Shown piece by piece: positions 27,269 to 37,235 of a DNA stretch of 49,407 bases; positions within the stretch are counted from its first letter, which is position 1, and each line of letters starts with the position of its first letter. This stretch comes from Azolla pinnata (lineage: Eukaryota > Streptophyta > Polypodiopsida > Salviniales > Salviniaceae), in the NCBI GenBank assembly GCA_037176905.1, contig JBBBWG010028179.1:1-49407 (forward strand), read 5' to 3'. Both the position numbers and the translations under genes were made by a program. The notes under the pieces are model-generated. The model saw nothing but the letters and a program-made list of their open reading frames with translations, had not been told where the DNA came from and searched no databases.

Positions 27269-29787
27269 TCATCCAAGCAGCTTCACATTGGCAATGTGAT
27301 CATGGAGCAACTTGTCGACAACATGCATGAAGTGGGTCTCATTGGCATCATCCAGCGGGCTACTACGATGATCCATGATATGCAGTTGTGCCTCCTCGAG
27401 GATGAGCTCGATGGGGGCTTTGCAAGCATCGGCACCGGAGCATCTGTTGCAGGACAGTATGGATCCGATCTGGAACGGCGTGAGACCTGCAGATGCCCCT
27501 GCCTTGAGCACCAGCATCGAGATGCGCAGCACGCGAGCGCACTGCGGCCGCAAGCTGCTCCATCCGCGCCGCTTCAGCAGCTCGATGTCTCGATCCGCAT
27601 CCAGAGCTTCGATGTGCTGCAGCGTCGATTCCTCGTAACGCCGAGAAGCTTGGGGCCAGTAGAGCCACTCGAATGTGCACTCTCCGAACTTCGATGGGAA
27701 TCATCATACGTGAAGCAGGTCATAAAAAACAGAGAAGAGAAACTGTCAGATAGATGCCAATCTCGAGCTCCAAATGAATTCAATGGCGCACAGTTTTTCC
27801 AATCTTAGGATGGGCACAAGCAAGATCACAGTATGTGTACATTGTTCAAGCAATACAACAACAACAATTACTAGTACTACTAGCAATACAACAACAACAA
27901 CTACTAGTACTACTAGCAATACAACAACAACAATTACTAGTACTACTAGCAATACAACAAGATAGATGCCAATCAAACCAGAGAAGAAAACTGTCAGATA
28001 GATGCCAATCTCGAGCTCCAAATGAATTCAATGGCGCACAGTTTTTCCAATCTTAGGATGGGCACAAGCAACATCACAGTATGGGTACATTGTTCAAGCA
28101 ATACAACAACAACAATTACTAGTACTACTAGCAATACAACAACAAGATAGATGCCAATCAAAACAGAGAAGAAAACTGTCAGAGATGCCAATCTCGAGCT
28201 CCAAATGCAACCAGCACTACGAATTCAATGGTGCACAGTTTTTTTCAATCTCAGGATGAGCACAAGCAAGATCACAGTATGTGTGCATTGTTCAAGCAAT
28301 CCAACAACAACAATTACTAGTACTACTAGCAATACAACAACAAAAACTATGAAAACAACTACTACTACTACTATACAACTACTACTATGATGACGACGAC
28401 GACACCAACCACAACAACAACAACTATTACTACTACTGCTACTACAACACCGACCACAACAACTACTACTACAACACCACCAACTCCAACAACAACAGCA
28501 AAAACTGAAAGAGAGGAGCTTTTTCACATACTTTGTCGGGGAAGCAATAGCCATGATCGATGGGGACGAGTTCGAGCCCCCCATCGGCATGCTTGGAGAC
28601 CAGAATGTTCCCGCCATGCCTGTCGGTGTTGGCGAGCCGGAGGTCCAAGACGGTGATCTTGTGGACCTCGTGCACCGAGAAGAGCGAAGGGCTCATGTCG
28701 ACGCAGTTCCCCACTGATTCGACGAACCTCTGGATCGATCCGATCTTGGGTGCCCTCCCACCTGCTCCATAATTGAACACCTGATGAAAGCATCTCGCCA
28801 TGATTGTCGGGGGTACTCCGCTAAACCCTAAGAATGGCAGCAATCCATCTCCATCTCCATCCTCATCCTCATCCTCATCCTTCTTCTTCTTCTTCTCCTT
28901 CTGCTTCTTCTTCTTCTGCTTCATCGATGCTATCCCTCGATCCAGGATGTAAGCAGCCACCTCCTTGATGGCCCCTTCGCCGATCTTAGTGCCTTTCTTC
29001 AATCCTTCTACCGATTCGCTAGCATGATCCTTCTTGCTGCTGCTGCTTCTGTTGTTGTTGTTGTTGTTACAGTATCCTTTGGGGTTGTTCTCACACATGG
29101 GTTCTTCATCCATGGGCTTGAAAACCGCCACATTGCGAGAACCCGACCCATCTTTCATGAAATAGACACCCCCCGAGCCATCCATGGCAGGCTCCGGAGA
29201 ATGCCCCGCTTCCAGCCCCATCCTTGCATGCTCTAGAGTGCCCCAGAAGCTCGAATCGGATGCATCTATGGCCAGCTTCGAGCATATGGACGGCTCGATC
29301 ATGAACTCGATCCCTCCAGCTTCATTCGCATATTCATCCTCAGCTACTGCATCGATGATGCGTCCGTGTTCATTCACATCATCATCATAATCATCGGCTA
29401 TGGCATCGATCATATGTCCAGCTTCATTCGCATCATCATCGGCTATGGCATCGATGGTGATATGTCCAGCTTCATTCGCACCATCACCGGCTATGGCATC
29501 GATGATATGTCCAGCTTCACAGTACTCACCAGTCATGGAATCGCTGTGTGCTTCACAGCTCCTCCCCATGCAGCTTTGTGCCCCTCTTCCGATGCCGCTG
29601 GTGCCATGGGGCTCCTTCCTATCATGAGCTGCCAATTTGGTGGGCATAATCCGGGGTTCGATCCCCACAAGTGCCTCGGGCGAGAGAGACATCGATGCCA
29701 CGATTCTTCCAAAATCCAAAGAGGAGCTCTCTTCCTCCCCAGCATCATCATCATCATCACCACCACCACCACCACCACCACCACCAG

Positions 29788-29818
<31 letters not shown>

Positions 29819-30250
29819 GTCGTGGATAGCCATGGAGTGAGGCTGATCCATGACCTGATCATGAACAGTTCTACAGCCATGGCTAGGGATACATTGCGCG
29901 GCGACCTTGGATGCCAAATGTGCCACATTCTTACGACGGTTGAATCTCTTCTGGGCAAGGAAAGAAGCGGCAAGCAGCTCCCCATCGCCCCGGGCCTTCT
30001 CATCGCCAGCGTGAAGGGCCCGGCGAGGGATTCGACGATCGGCCGAATTGCATCTACTCGTAGCTACAGCAGCGCTGCAAGTGGTACGAGCACTGGCAGC
30101 GGAGGCAGAGCTCGTGGCTTCGATGCAGGGCGGAAGGCCTTTGTTGGGGTCAGGGCAAGGGGACTCCACAGGCGGCTGCTTCTGCAGCAGGGTCGAGATG
30201 GAAGGCGACGGTGGCATCTTGAGGAAGGGGAAGCTCCCGGAAGCTGCCAT
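27269..30250 (-). CDS. PI4KG: Type II gamma phosphatidylinositol 4-kinase family protein, 712 aa, 2 exons
   Basis: Exons on the minus strand: 30250-28532 and 27688-27269 (2139 nt, intron 843 nt, GT-AG, between codons). The PI3/PI4-kinase domain starts near 358 (GGVYFMKDGSG, then VFKPMDEEP). It continues through KIGEGAIKEVAAYILDRG, FSGVPPTIM, KIGSIQRF, the catalytic-loop NTDRHGGN (541-548) and the metal-binding IDHGYCF (564-570). It ends after the exon junction with FEWLYWPQA and the helical tail. I see no ubiquitin-like domain. The N-terminal 350 residues are low complexity: D11 (144-154), G9 and D5 runs, then about four copies of a 15-18 residue NEAGHxIDAIADD-like repeat (245-312). A Lys/Asp-rich insert (about 443-469) and an Asn/Ser insert (395-408) interrupt the kinase fold. 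Plant members may act as protein kinases rather than lipid kinases. Confidence 0.93.
27731..28340. repeat. Three tandem copies of a 180-250 bp unit within the PI4K intron
   Basis: Copies begin at about 27731, 27980 and 28165, each at an AGAGAAGA(G)AAACTGTCAG start. Each contains GATGCCAATCTCGAGCTCCAAATG and CACAGTTTTTxCAATCT segments. The first copy holds three 33-bp subunits (ACTAGTACTACTAGCAATAC-like) and the others hold one, which explains its extra length. The array fills most of the intron. A CAA/CTA triplet-rich tract follows to about 28500. A partial stretch of exon-like sequence is not included. Confidence 0.9.
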
Positions 30251-30512
30251 AGCTCAGGAGCTGAGAAGGGAACCCCAAGAGTCCACGCAGATGCAGCGGC
30301 AGAGGAGAAGCCATGATGGCATCAAATCAAAGCTCCGCCATAGCCCAGAGCTTGGTTGAAGACAAGAGAGAGTAGAAGAGACCGTATATATGTTTACAGT
30401 GTTGTTTGCCTTGGCGCCCAAGACAAGACAGAAACGAGCACTACAACTAAAGTTAAATGTAGAAGACAAAAATGGAGAAGAAGAAGAAGAAGAAGAGACA
30501 AAAAGAGAGGCC

Positions 30513-30585
30513 TTCCGTTGCCGGGACTTGAACCCGGGTCTCTCGGGTGAGAGCCGAGTATCCTAACCAACTAGACTACAACGGA
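30513..30585 (-). tRNA. trnE-CTC: tRNA-Glu (anticodon CTC)
   Basis: The minus strand folds into a full cloverleaf. The acceptor stem pairs TCCGTTG with CAACGGA (7 bp), and the discriminator base is A. The D arm contains TAGTTGGTTAGGA. The anticodon stem CTCGG/CCGAG encloses the loop CTCTCAC, so the anticodon is CTC (+ strand GAG at 30549-30551). The T arm has the universal GTTCAAGTC. No intron and no encoded CCA are seen, as expected for a nuclear gene. A second, truncated remnant of its 5' end with flanking DNA lies at about 31056-31071. Confidence 0.95.
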
Positions 30586-30649
30586 TGTTGAGGAATAATT
30601 AAATTTATATTAATAGAATTAATCACTATGATTTTCTTACGGAGCTCCA

Positions 30650-30936
30650 TAAATTCGGTGGAAAATTGCCCAAGAACTGGATAATTTCGGTGCAAAACTG
30701 CCCAAGAACTCGATAAATTCGGTGCAAAATTGCCCAAGAACCCGATTTCCAGTTCTNNNNNNNNNNNNNNNNNNNNNNNNNNNNNNNNNNNNNNNNNNNN
30801 NNNNNNNNNNNNNNNNNNNNNNNNNNNNNNNNNNNNNNNNNNNNNNNNNNNNNNNNGATAATTTCGGTGCAAAACTGCCCAAGAACTCGATAAATTCGGT
30901 GCAAAATTGCCCAAGAACCCGATTTCCAGTTCTGCA
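30650..30936. repeat. 32-bp minisatellite containing the assembly gap
   Basis: Units of 32 bases with the core ATTCGGTGCAAAATTGCCCA and AAGAACxxGAT endings occur at least three times before the N run and twice after it. The last unit on each side ends in the same TTCCAGTTCT. The flanks of the gap are therefore near-identical, so true copy number is unknown. Confidence 0.92.
30757..30856. other. Assembly gap (100 N)
   Basis: Exactly 100 unknown bases, a conventional placeholder length, sit inside the 32-bp tandem array. ORFs that run through it are meaningless. Confidence 0.99.
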
Positions 30937-31055
30937 GGACGGGCACGCTGGAGCTGCAGTTTGATTAATTGCTTTAATGATATAAAACTACGGATTCGCA
31001 AAACAGATTGATTTGAACTTCGCCCCATTGATCTTCCTCTACTAACCTAAAATGT

Positions 31056-31340
31056 GACTACAACGGATGTTATTGAGGATTTCTCATGCATTTTGATGTT
31101 AATAGCATCAATTGTTACACTCCTTCGATTAACCAACCATCGGGATTTTCATACTGAGCTCAATAAAACCAGGGGGAAATTCCCAAAACCCGATTTGCGA
31201 TTCGGCAGGACGGACATGTTAGAGCTCTAGTTTGATTTTATTGCTTTGATGGGTAAACTACTGATTTTGAAAATGAGACTGATTTGAATCTTTGCCCCTT
31301 CGATCTTTCCTCTACTAGCCTAAAATATGACTCGGATGGC
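31056..31340. repeat. Diverged tandem copy of the tRNA-Glu flanking segment
   Basis: GACTACAACGGATGTT at about 31056 repeats the last bases of the tRNA gene region (30574-30589). The sequences that follow match the first copy in order: CCCGATTT..C, GGCAGGACGGxCA.GxT.GAGCT, TTTGATT..ATTGCTTT.ATG, AAACTAC.GATT, GATTTGAA, TTCCTCTACTA.CCTAAAAT.TGACT. The second copy lacks the tRNA body and most of the 32-bp array. Confidence 0.75.
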
Positions 31341-31650
31341 TCAAATCTCTTGTTAACAGCCTAAACATGAATTCATCACCGAAAATTGTACAGATATGTG
31401 CTTATATGTGCTACAATTGTGAGTGGAGTGGTGTAACAACCCAAAGCGATTACTTGAAACCAACATTTTGCATTTTCCAGATGATAAGCTCTGACAAAAA
31501 ACAGCGTAAATAGGAACACCCCAAGGAAACAAAATATCTGAATTGAGATGTCTTGTTTAAGCTTTCAATCCACATCTCTCCCAATATTACAAAACTCATT
31601 TCTGCTTTTAGTTGTTGGTCCTAACCACTCATGACTACAGAGTTGTTGAT

Positions 31651-33898
31651 CTACTCTGTCGGCATGCTCCTGATAATATCAGAATCACCTAGATGGAAAT
31701 CAAACATAATCACAATGAGAAAGGCAGCCGGAACATGGAATGAATGAATAATAATCAAACTAAATTACTCACCAGGATCAGTGATGCTCAAGCAGCATAC
31801 TCTGTAATACTTTCCGCAAGCTGTACCAAGGTCAACATTGTCTGAAAACAACAAATTACCATTATCGAATAACAATTAGAATCTAAAATTCGAATCAAAA
31901 CTAGCAAATAAAAAGACACCAAGCGATGATAAAATATACAAGTTTGCTATATTTCTGTATGAACGAACCACCTCTTGATACCAAATCTTCAAGGATGACT
32001 TCAACAGGAGTTTGAAAGAGAAATCACTTTCTTACAAACATCCCACAATTGATACAAAATTGCAAAACGTGCTACTTTCTGTTCAACCTCTATGAAATAA
32101 AGTCAATATACTTTCCAATAATTCATGGTCAAGTCCCAAGTGAAATTTACAACTACAATAGTACCTTCCAGAGAATGATTAACTCTGGCTACTAAGGAGA
32201 TTTTGTTTCTTAAATCTTACTTCCAGTATAGTGGTGAACTCCAGTTTTTGAGAGCATCGCATAGTACTCAATCTCTGATTTCCTCAAGGGAGGGCAGTTG
32301 TTAGCAATGATGATAAGCTTCCCTGAAAAGAAACAAATGGAACTAATTAAGTGAGCATGAAACAACAAAAGCTCATTGATTGATCATACGCATTTGCATG
32401 ACCCAAAGGAACTCATAGATTGAGATCATGTGATGATGGGAGCTCATATATCAAGCATGATACAGCGTGAAAAAATGGAAGCTCATCTTTAAGCATATAA
32501 ATTGAGTAAAAAAGAACTATGACAATCATAAGATGACGAGAAGTCAAACATTAACTACAGCATTCTAGTACAAAATAATAGAACTACATGGATTTGAGTA
32601 CAAAACAAAAAGGATTTCAAAATTTGAGCACAAGACATAGATTACTTAGATTCAGCATAAAGAACTCGGAATAAAACAATTGAATTCATAGATTTAGAAT
32701 GTAAATTGGACATATGAATTGAGCGAGGACTAGAGTTAATGATAATTGAATGATGGTGAACAAGTCCATACCTTTGCCTCCACGAAGAGATTTCAAGGTA
32801 GACTTATATCCCAGCGTAAATTTCCCACTCTTCACAACTAGAGCAAGCCTATTATTGATGCTCTCTTGGATCTTCTTCTGTAATAAATTTCATCTCCAGG
32901 TATATCAGTGAGGCAATAGACAAACAGTCTCAGAATTCCATAAAAATCTCATTGGTCTAATCCTTTCTAAACAAAAGATCATAAAAAAGTGCAAACCCAT
33001 CGATAAACTGAAGCAAAATCGTCGCAAATCAGAACCTCTAGCGTAGGTACAATTCAAAGATATTAACAGACAATCGAGCACGTAAGCATTACCAAAGGAT
33101 ACATGTATATAATTAATTGAATTCAGCAGAAAAAGAAGAGCATGGGAAAAGAGGAAGGAAGGCAGAATTCATCACGCAAGCAGGGCATTTCCTAACAGAA
33201 AGTAATGATTTGTTCAGGGCAATTTACTGTAAGGAAGGATAAGCAGCAAAAGCAATACAGTTTCTTGAGCATTTTGAATGGTCTTAACGACAACAAATGA
33301 ATAGAAAGAGCATAGCTATACCTTCCGAGGTCGAGAAAACCCTACTTATAAAGCATTGAGAACAGCACAGATACAAGAAGGAAAGAATGAAACCGATCTG
33401 TTTATCGCAAAATGGATATGAAGATTGTGAAAGGGAATTTCTTCAATTTCAAACGAGAAAATGGTACTACTAAAATTATGGGGACACACTCGGCAATTCA
33501 GCAGCTTGAAACCAGGGTTAAGCTTAGAGTTTGAGATAACAGGTAGGGCTAATGCGATTTGCTAGATGGGCAAGATTCCTCCAGAGAAGGGGCACATTCT
33601 GAAGTCGGGCAGCTAGAAACTTTTGTCAAGGCTGAGGCCTTCGACGAGATCAGCTCGATTCATCCACAGAGGAAACACATTACGCGTAGCAGACGCTTGA
33701 AAGAAGGGATCAAAGAACTTTGGGTTTTCCCCTTCGAGCCCAACGGGATTCCTGCCGATTCTACTGCCTTTGAAATGCATCAAACGAACGATGCAGAAGG
33801 ACATGGGAGACGAATCGCATACACAAGAAGAAGGAAAAAAAAAAAAGACAAAGACAGAGAGATAAGGGCGAACATACAGTCTTCTTGGCGACCACCAT
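31651..33898 (-). CDS. RPL30: 60S ribosomal protein eL30 (RPL30), 111 aa, 5 exons
   Basis: A structural protein of the large cytosolic ribosomal subunit with a kink-turn RNA-binding fold. Exons on the minus strand: 33898-33878, 32877-32772, 32322-32221, 31841-31773, 31688-31651 (336 nt, all GT-AG, complete frame). The protein begins MVVAKKTKK and continues with [41 protein letters not shown] and [14 protein letters not shown]. It ends in [16 protein letters not shown], at the normal length. Exon 1 codes only seven residues and is followed by a 1-kb intron, common in eL30 genes. An upstream in-frame ATG (33943) would add MKDAAAG and a poly-Ala run. I chose 33898 because the family starts there. 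Upstream lie telo-box repeats and a site II motif typical of ribosomal-protein promoters. Confidence 0.96.
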
Positions 33899-33985
33899 GG
33901 CTGCTGCTGCTGCTGCCGCCGCCCCCGCTGCTGCGTCCTTCAAGCTCGAGTGGAGGCAGAGTCGCGAAGAAGAAGCAGAGAAGGG

Positions 33986-34550
33986 GCGAACGTCTGCGTA
34001 TTATACGCAGAGCTAAGGTTAGGGTTAGGGTTAGGGTTAGGGTTAGGGTTTCTCTTAATTGCACAAATGCCCTTCTCTCTTTTCCACACAAAAATGGGCC
34101 CTCAGGGACTTAATTAGGGTTTTAGGCTTTCAAGGAGAAACCCTAAAAATTGCCATGGATTTAGGGTTTAGGGTTTAGGGTTTTAAGGATTTAGGGCCCT
34201 GGGGTTTTAAGGTTTCGGGGAGAAGCCAGATTTTTCTGATTCCCCTGGTTTAGGATTTAGGGTTTTCGGGTGTCATGGCCTCGGCCTGACAAGAGCCGGC
34301 TGATCAACCAATCAGGCGAACGTCTGGGAATTATACGCGGGGCCAAGATTAGGGTTTGGGTTAGGGTTTCCCTTAACTACACAAATGCCCTTCTCTCTTT
34401 TACATACAAAAGATGCGCCTTCGGGGTTTCGAAGATTTAGGGCCCTAGGGTTTTCAGGCTTTCAAGGAGAATCGGGAGTTTTCTTATACCCGGGTTCAAG
34501 GTAGCGTGGCCCGATGAGAGCCGACTGATCAACTAACTAGGCTCCGAACA
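33986..34550. repeat. Tandemly duplicated promoter block of RPL30 (330-bp period)
   Basis: GCGAACGTCTG starts both copies, at 33986 and 34316. In both it is followed by ATTATACGC, a TTAGGG cluster, CACAAATGCCCTTCTCTCTTTT, a TAGGGTTTT..GGCTTTCAAGGAGAA stretch, and GAGCCG.CTGATCAAC. The second copy is shorter and diverged. Confidence 0.88.
34019..34180 (-). promoter_or_regulatory. Telo-box cluster and site II element upstream of RPL30
   Basis: Five perfect TTAGGG units (34019-34048) and three TTTAGGG units (34160-34180) lie 120-280 bases upstream of the RPL30 start codon. On the coding strand they read as CCCTAA repeats. A TGGGCC site II motif is at 34095-34100. In plants, telo boxes with site II elements drive coordinated transcription of ribosomal-protein genes. 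Functional use here is inferred. Confidence 0.7.
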
Positions 34551-35768
34551 TGCACGACAATGTAGATGCGTTGGTCAACACCAAGTTCCCGTCGTCAAAT
34601 GGGAGCTGATTATGAGTAATTAGCACTAATTACACAAGAGATTGCATGATCATCAAAGCCCCCTGTGCCCAAGGTTCTTTTTTTCTTCTCTTTTGGAGAG
34701 GCTAAGAGGAATACGAGAAGAAGAGGATTAACATGTACATTTTACACACATGGCCCACAAACATAACAATGGACATCACAAGCCAAGCCAAGCCAATTCT
34801 CTATCCTGTTCCCAGAAATCGCATAACAAAACTTCTCAGTGTTCTCTCATCATAAAAACTTGCTCAAATTGACACTGTTGTAAATATCAGTTCCTTCAAT
34901 ACAAAGCAAACTGTATATGCATAGGAGTCAGGTTGATGCTCGGTTTTTCGACGTTTTATACACATAATCTATCTTCAATGAATCATTATTCCGCTTACCT
35001 GTTGAGAAACCAGAAATTCTTCATGAAACGAGCGTTTTGGCCCCGACATGCAGCAATGAGTTTATCCAGGATGCCTTATCAGTTTACCCATTTGCTTTTA
35101 TACTCTTTTTGCCGATCCTCTTCTTCATCGCTGGTGAATATACACAAGAAAACCTTTTTCCTTGGGCTGTCATTGAGCAAGCACTCCTTATTCTCTGTTC
35201 CTTGAATGGTCGATTTTCATAACTCTAATCAAAACCCAAAATAGGGAAGAAATCACTTTTCTTCAGATGCAATACTTGTATTACCCCATTGGGCATTATA
35301 CCACAGCACCCCACAAGCATCCCCACTCCAAGAGGGGTATATACTGAGCTGTCTGGAAGAAACAAGAAGCATGAAGGATTCGTGCACAAGAATCGGCCTT
35401 GAGTTGTTGATAATCCTCTTGAACCCATACCAAGATTGTCGATAATCCGTCTGAACCAATAATAAGATAAATTGATAATCCTCTCGAACCCATAATAATC
35501 AATAATCTGCTTGAACCCATGATAAGATTGGCGATAATCCACTTGAATCCACTCCTCTTGAACCCCGTAATATGACTTGTGTCATTAATCCTCTTTAACC
35601 CACAATAGATTGTTGTTAATCTTCACAAACACATAATTAGTTTTGCCTCTCGAACCCAACAGTTAATCCTCTCGAACCCATGTTGATGAACCCACAATAA
35701 GTTTTGTTGATGTTAACCTCACACACCCACGACAAGATCATCTGCAAGACCTTTCTCCCTGAATCCTG
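34551..35768. other. Intergenic region with degenerate minisatellite
   Basis: No gene is recognised. The right half (35405-35740) holds at least eight diverged copies of a roughly 25-35 bp unit with the core ATAATCCTCTTGAACCCAT, close to the 3' end of the AAA ATPase gene. Confidence 0.6.
35405..35740. repeat. Degenerate TAATCCTCTTGAACCCA minisatellite
   Basis: Copies are visible at about 35411, 35442, 35475, 35502, 35533, 35590, 35650 and 35672, with variants such as AATCCGTCTGAACCA and AATCTGCTTGAACCCA. It begins 30 bases past the stop codon of the ATPase gene, so its 3' UTR may transcribe it. Confidence 0.8.
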
Positions 35769-37235
35769 CTAGTGTGAGCCAAACTCCTCGTTCCAGGCCT
35801 CAAATTTCTTCAGCTGGTCCTTCGACACACTGGGCCGGACCACTCGCATGGCGAGGCGAAAATCGGAGTAGGTGAGGGGGCGGATCTGGTGGGCTTGGAT
35901 GGTGTCGATGGCACGTGGCCCAAGCTCACGTATCGGAAGCATGGCCGCCTCCTGGCAGAGGGCATGTAGATCGCTACACGAGTACCCATCGGTGTCGGAA
36001 GCGATGAGATGTATGTCTGGGCTCGGCAATGCATAAGCAGCACCAACTGCCAAGAGCTTATGGAGCAAGGTCTTCCTCGTATCAGCATCTGGCAAGGGGA
36101 TGTAGATCCGTTTCACCAGACGCCTCCTCACAGCATCATCTATCTCTTCAGGCCGGTTTGTCGCCCCCATGACCACAACCCGGTCATCTTCTCCACCGCC
36201 CGATGCCACGCCGTCGAACTGCACCAGGAACTCAGACTTCAGGCGACGGCTCGCCTCATGCTCGTTCGCTCCCCGGCTCGACAGGATGCTGTCGATCTCA
36301 TCGATGAAGATTATCGATGGTTGCCTCGCCCTCGCAACTGCAAACAGTGCCCTCATCATCTTCTCACCTTCCCCAACCCACTTTGAGGTCAGGGATGAAG
36401 CGCTGATGTTGAAGAACGTCGCTGACGACTCTGAGGCCACAGCCCTTGCCAGCATTGTCTTGCCATTTCCAGGCGGCCCGAAGAGCAGCAACCCTCGTGC
36501 AGGTTTCCGTAGTCCTGTAAACAGATCGCTCCTTCTCATGGGTAAGATAACCATCTCCTGGAGGGCCTGCTTTGCCTTCGCCAGTCCGGCTATAGATTCC
36601 CATGTCACTGGCTGCGAGCTGTCCAGGATCTCGTTCTCGATCAGGCTGGCGAGCCTCGCATCGACACCCTTCGGTACCACCGGTACCAATGCTGGTGATG
36701 ATGATGATCCAACCTGTCTTGGACTTCTACTACTTGAACCAGCAGTAGAGATGCTCGATAACTTAGGTGCCATGCTTACTCTTGATGTCCTTTGTGGCGC
36801 CTTCATCCTCGCATTCCCCTCCCTGGAATTCCAGCTCCCTTTTGCCTTCGGGCTCAAGCGGCAATACAAGACTTGTATTCGCTCATTCACTTCACCCTGC
36901 CACTTCAGCATCTTTTCTACATACATGCTCCCATCCTTAGAAGAACCCTGCAAATGTGATGGCATGTGCAATAAAGATAAGCCCTCGACAAGTATCATCT
37001 GGGCATCTCCATAGTGCTTCAGTGCCTCGGATATGGAGCCTTGCTCTTCAGCACGTAATGCTTTATCGATCTCTCCTTTCGCAAGGCTGAAATAACCCTT
37101 GAGCTTCGCATCTAAAGCCGCCTGGTCTCTTCTTTCATTTTCTCTGTATCTCGGTGGTGATTCCCCGTACAGGTTCTTGTTGCCCAATCCAAGGGGAGGC
37201 CACATCAAAGATGATAGCTTCTCAAATGCCCACAT
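35769..37235 (-). CDS. MIT-domain AAA ATPase (spastin/fidgetin-like, meiotic clade), 488 aa, intronless
   Basis: A hexameric AAA ATPase of the katanin/spastin/VPS4 clade. Relatives sever microtubules or remodel membrane-bound ESCRT-III. Residues about 38-125 form a helical MIT-like domain (AKLKGYFSLAKGEIDKALRAEE). A basic Ser-rich linker (130-190) follows. The AAA module has Walker A GPPGNGKT (253-260), pore-loop KWVGEG (285-290), Walker B IIFIDE (308-313), sensor GATN (357-360) and Arg residues at 370-372 as arginine-finger candidates. The C-terminal helices include SDLHALCQEAAMLPIREL and end in KFEAWNEEFGSH, as in the spastin family. The domain order matches the plant spastin-like P-loop protein. 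The single exon is complete, with the first Met chosen. The precise target (microtubule or ESCRT) is not decided by sequence. Confidence 0.93.
   Translation of the reverse strand: MWAFEKLSSLMWPPLGLGNKNLYGESPPRYRENERRDQAALDAKLKGYFSLAKGEIDKALRAEEQGSISEALKHYGDAQMILVEGLSLLHMPSHLQGSSKDGSMYVEKMLKWQGEVNERIQVLYCRLSPKAKGSWNSREGNARMKAPQRTSRVSMAPKLSSISTAGSSSRSPRQVGSSSSPALVPVVPKGVDARLASLIENEILDSSQPVTWESIAGLAKAKQALQEMVILPMRRSDLFTGLRKPARGLLLFGPPGNGKTMLARAVASESSATFFNISASSLTSKWVGEGEKMMRALFAVARARQPSIIFIDEIDSILSSRGANEHEASRRLKSEFLVQFDGVASGGGEDDRVVVMGATNRPEEIDDAVRRRLVKRIYIPLPDADTRKTLLHKLLAVGAAYALPSPDIHLIASDTDGYSCSDLHALCQEAAMLPIRELGPRAIDTIQAHQIRPLTYSDFRLAMRVVRPSVSKDQLKKFEAWNEEFGSH

Noticed and set aside
27731-28340. 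CRISPR-like array
   Set aside because: Regular direct repeats, but they lie in an intron of a plant gene, have no variable spacers of fixed length, and the genome is eukaryotic.
29366-30316. 316-aa ORF on the + strand
   Set aside because: It is antisense to the PI4K coding exon, with poly-Ile/Thr from GAT repeats and no domain.
30576-31028. ORFs through the N gap
   Set aside because: The sequence inside is unknown and the flanks are minisatellite.
34019-34180. Chromosome end or telomere
   Set aside because: Only short runs inside a ribosomal-protein promoter, with genes on both sides. Interpreted as telo-boxes.
36169-37014. 281-aa ORF on the + strand
   Set aside because: It is the antisense shadow of the AAA ATPase gene and has no recognisable domain.
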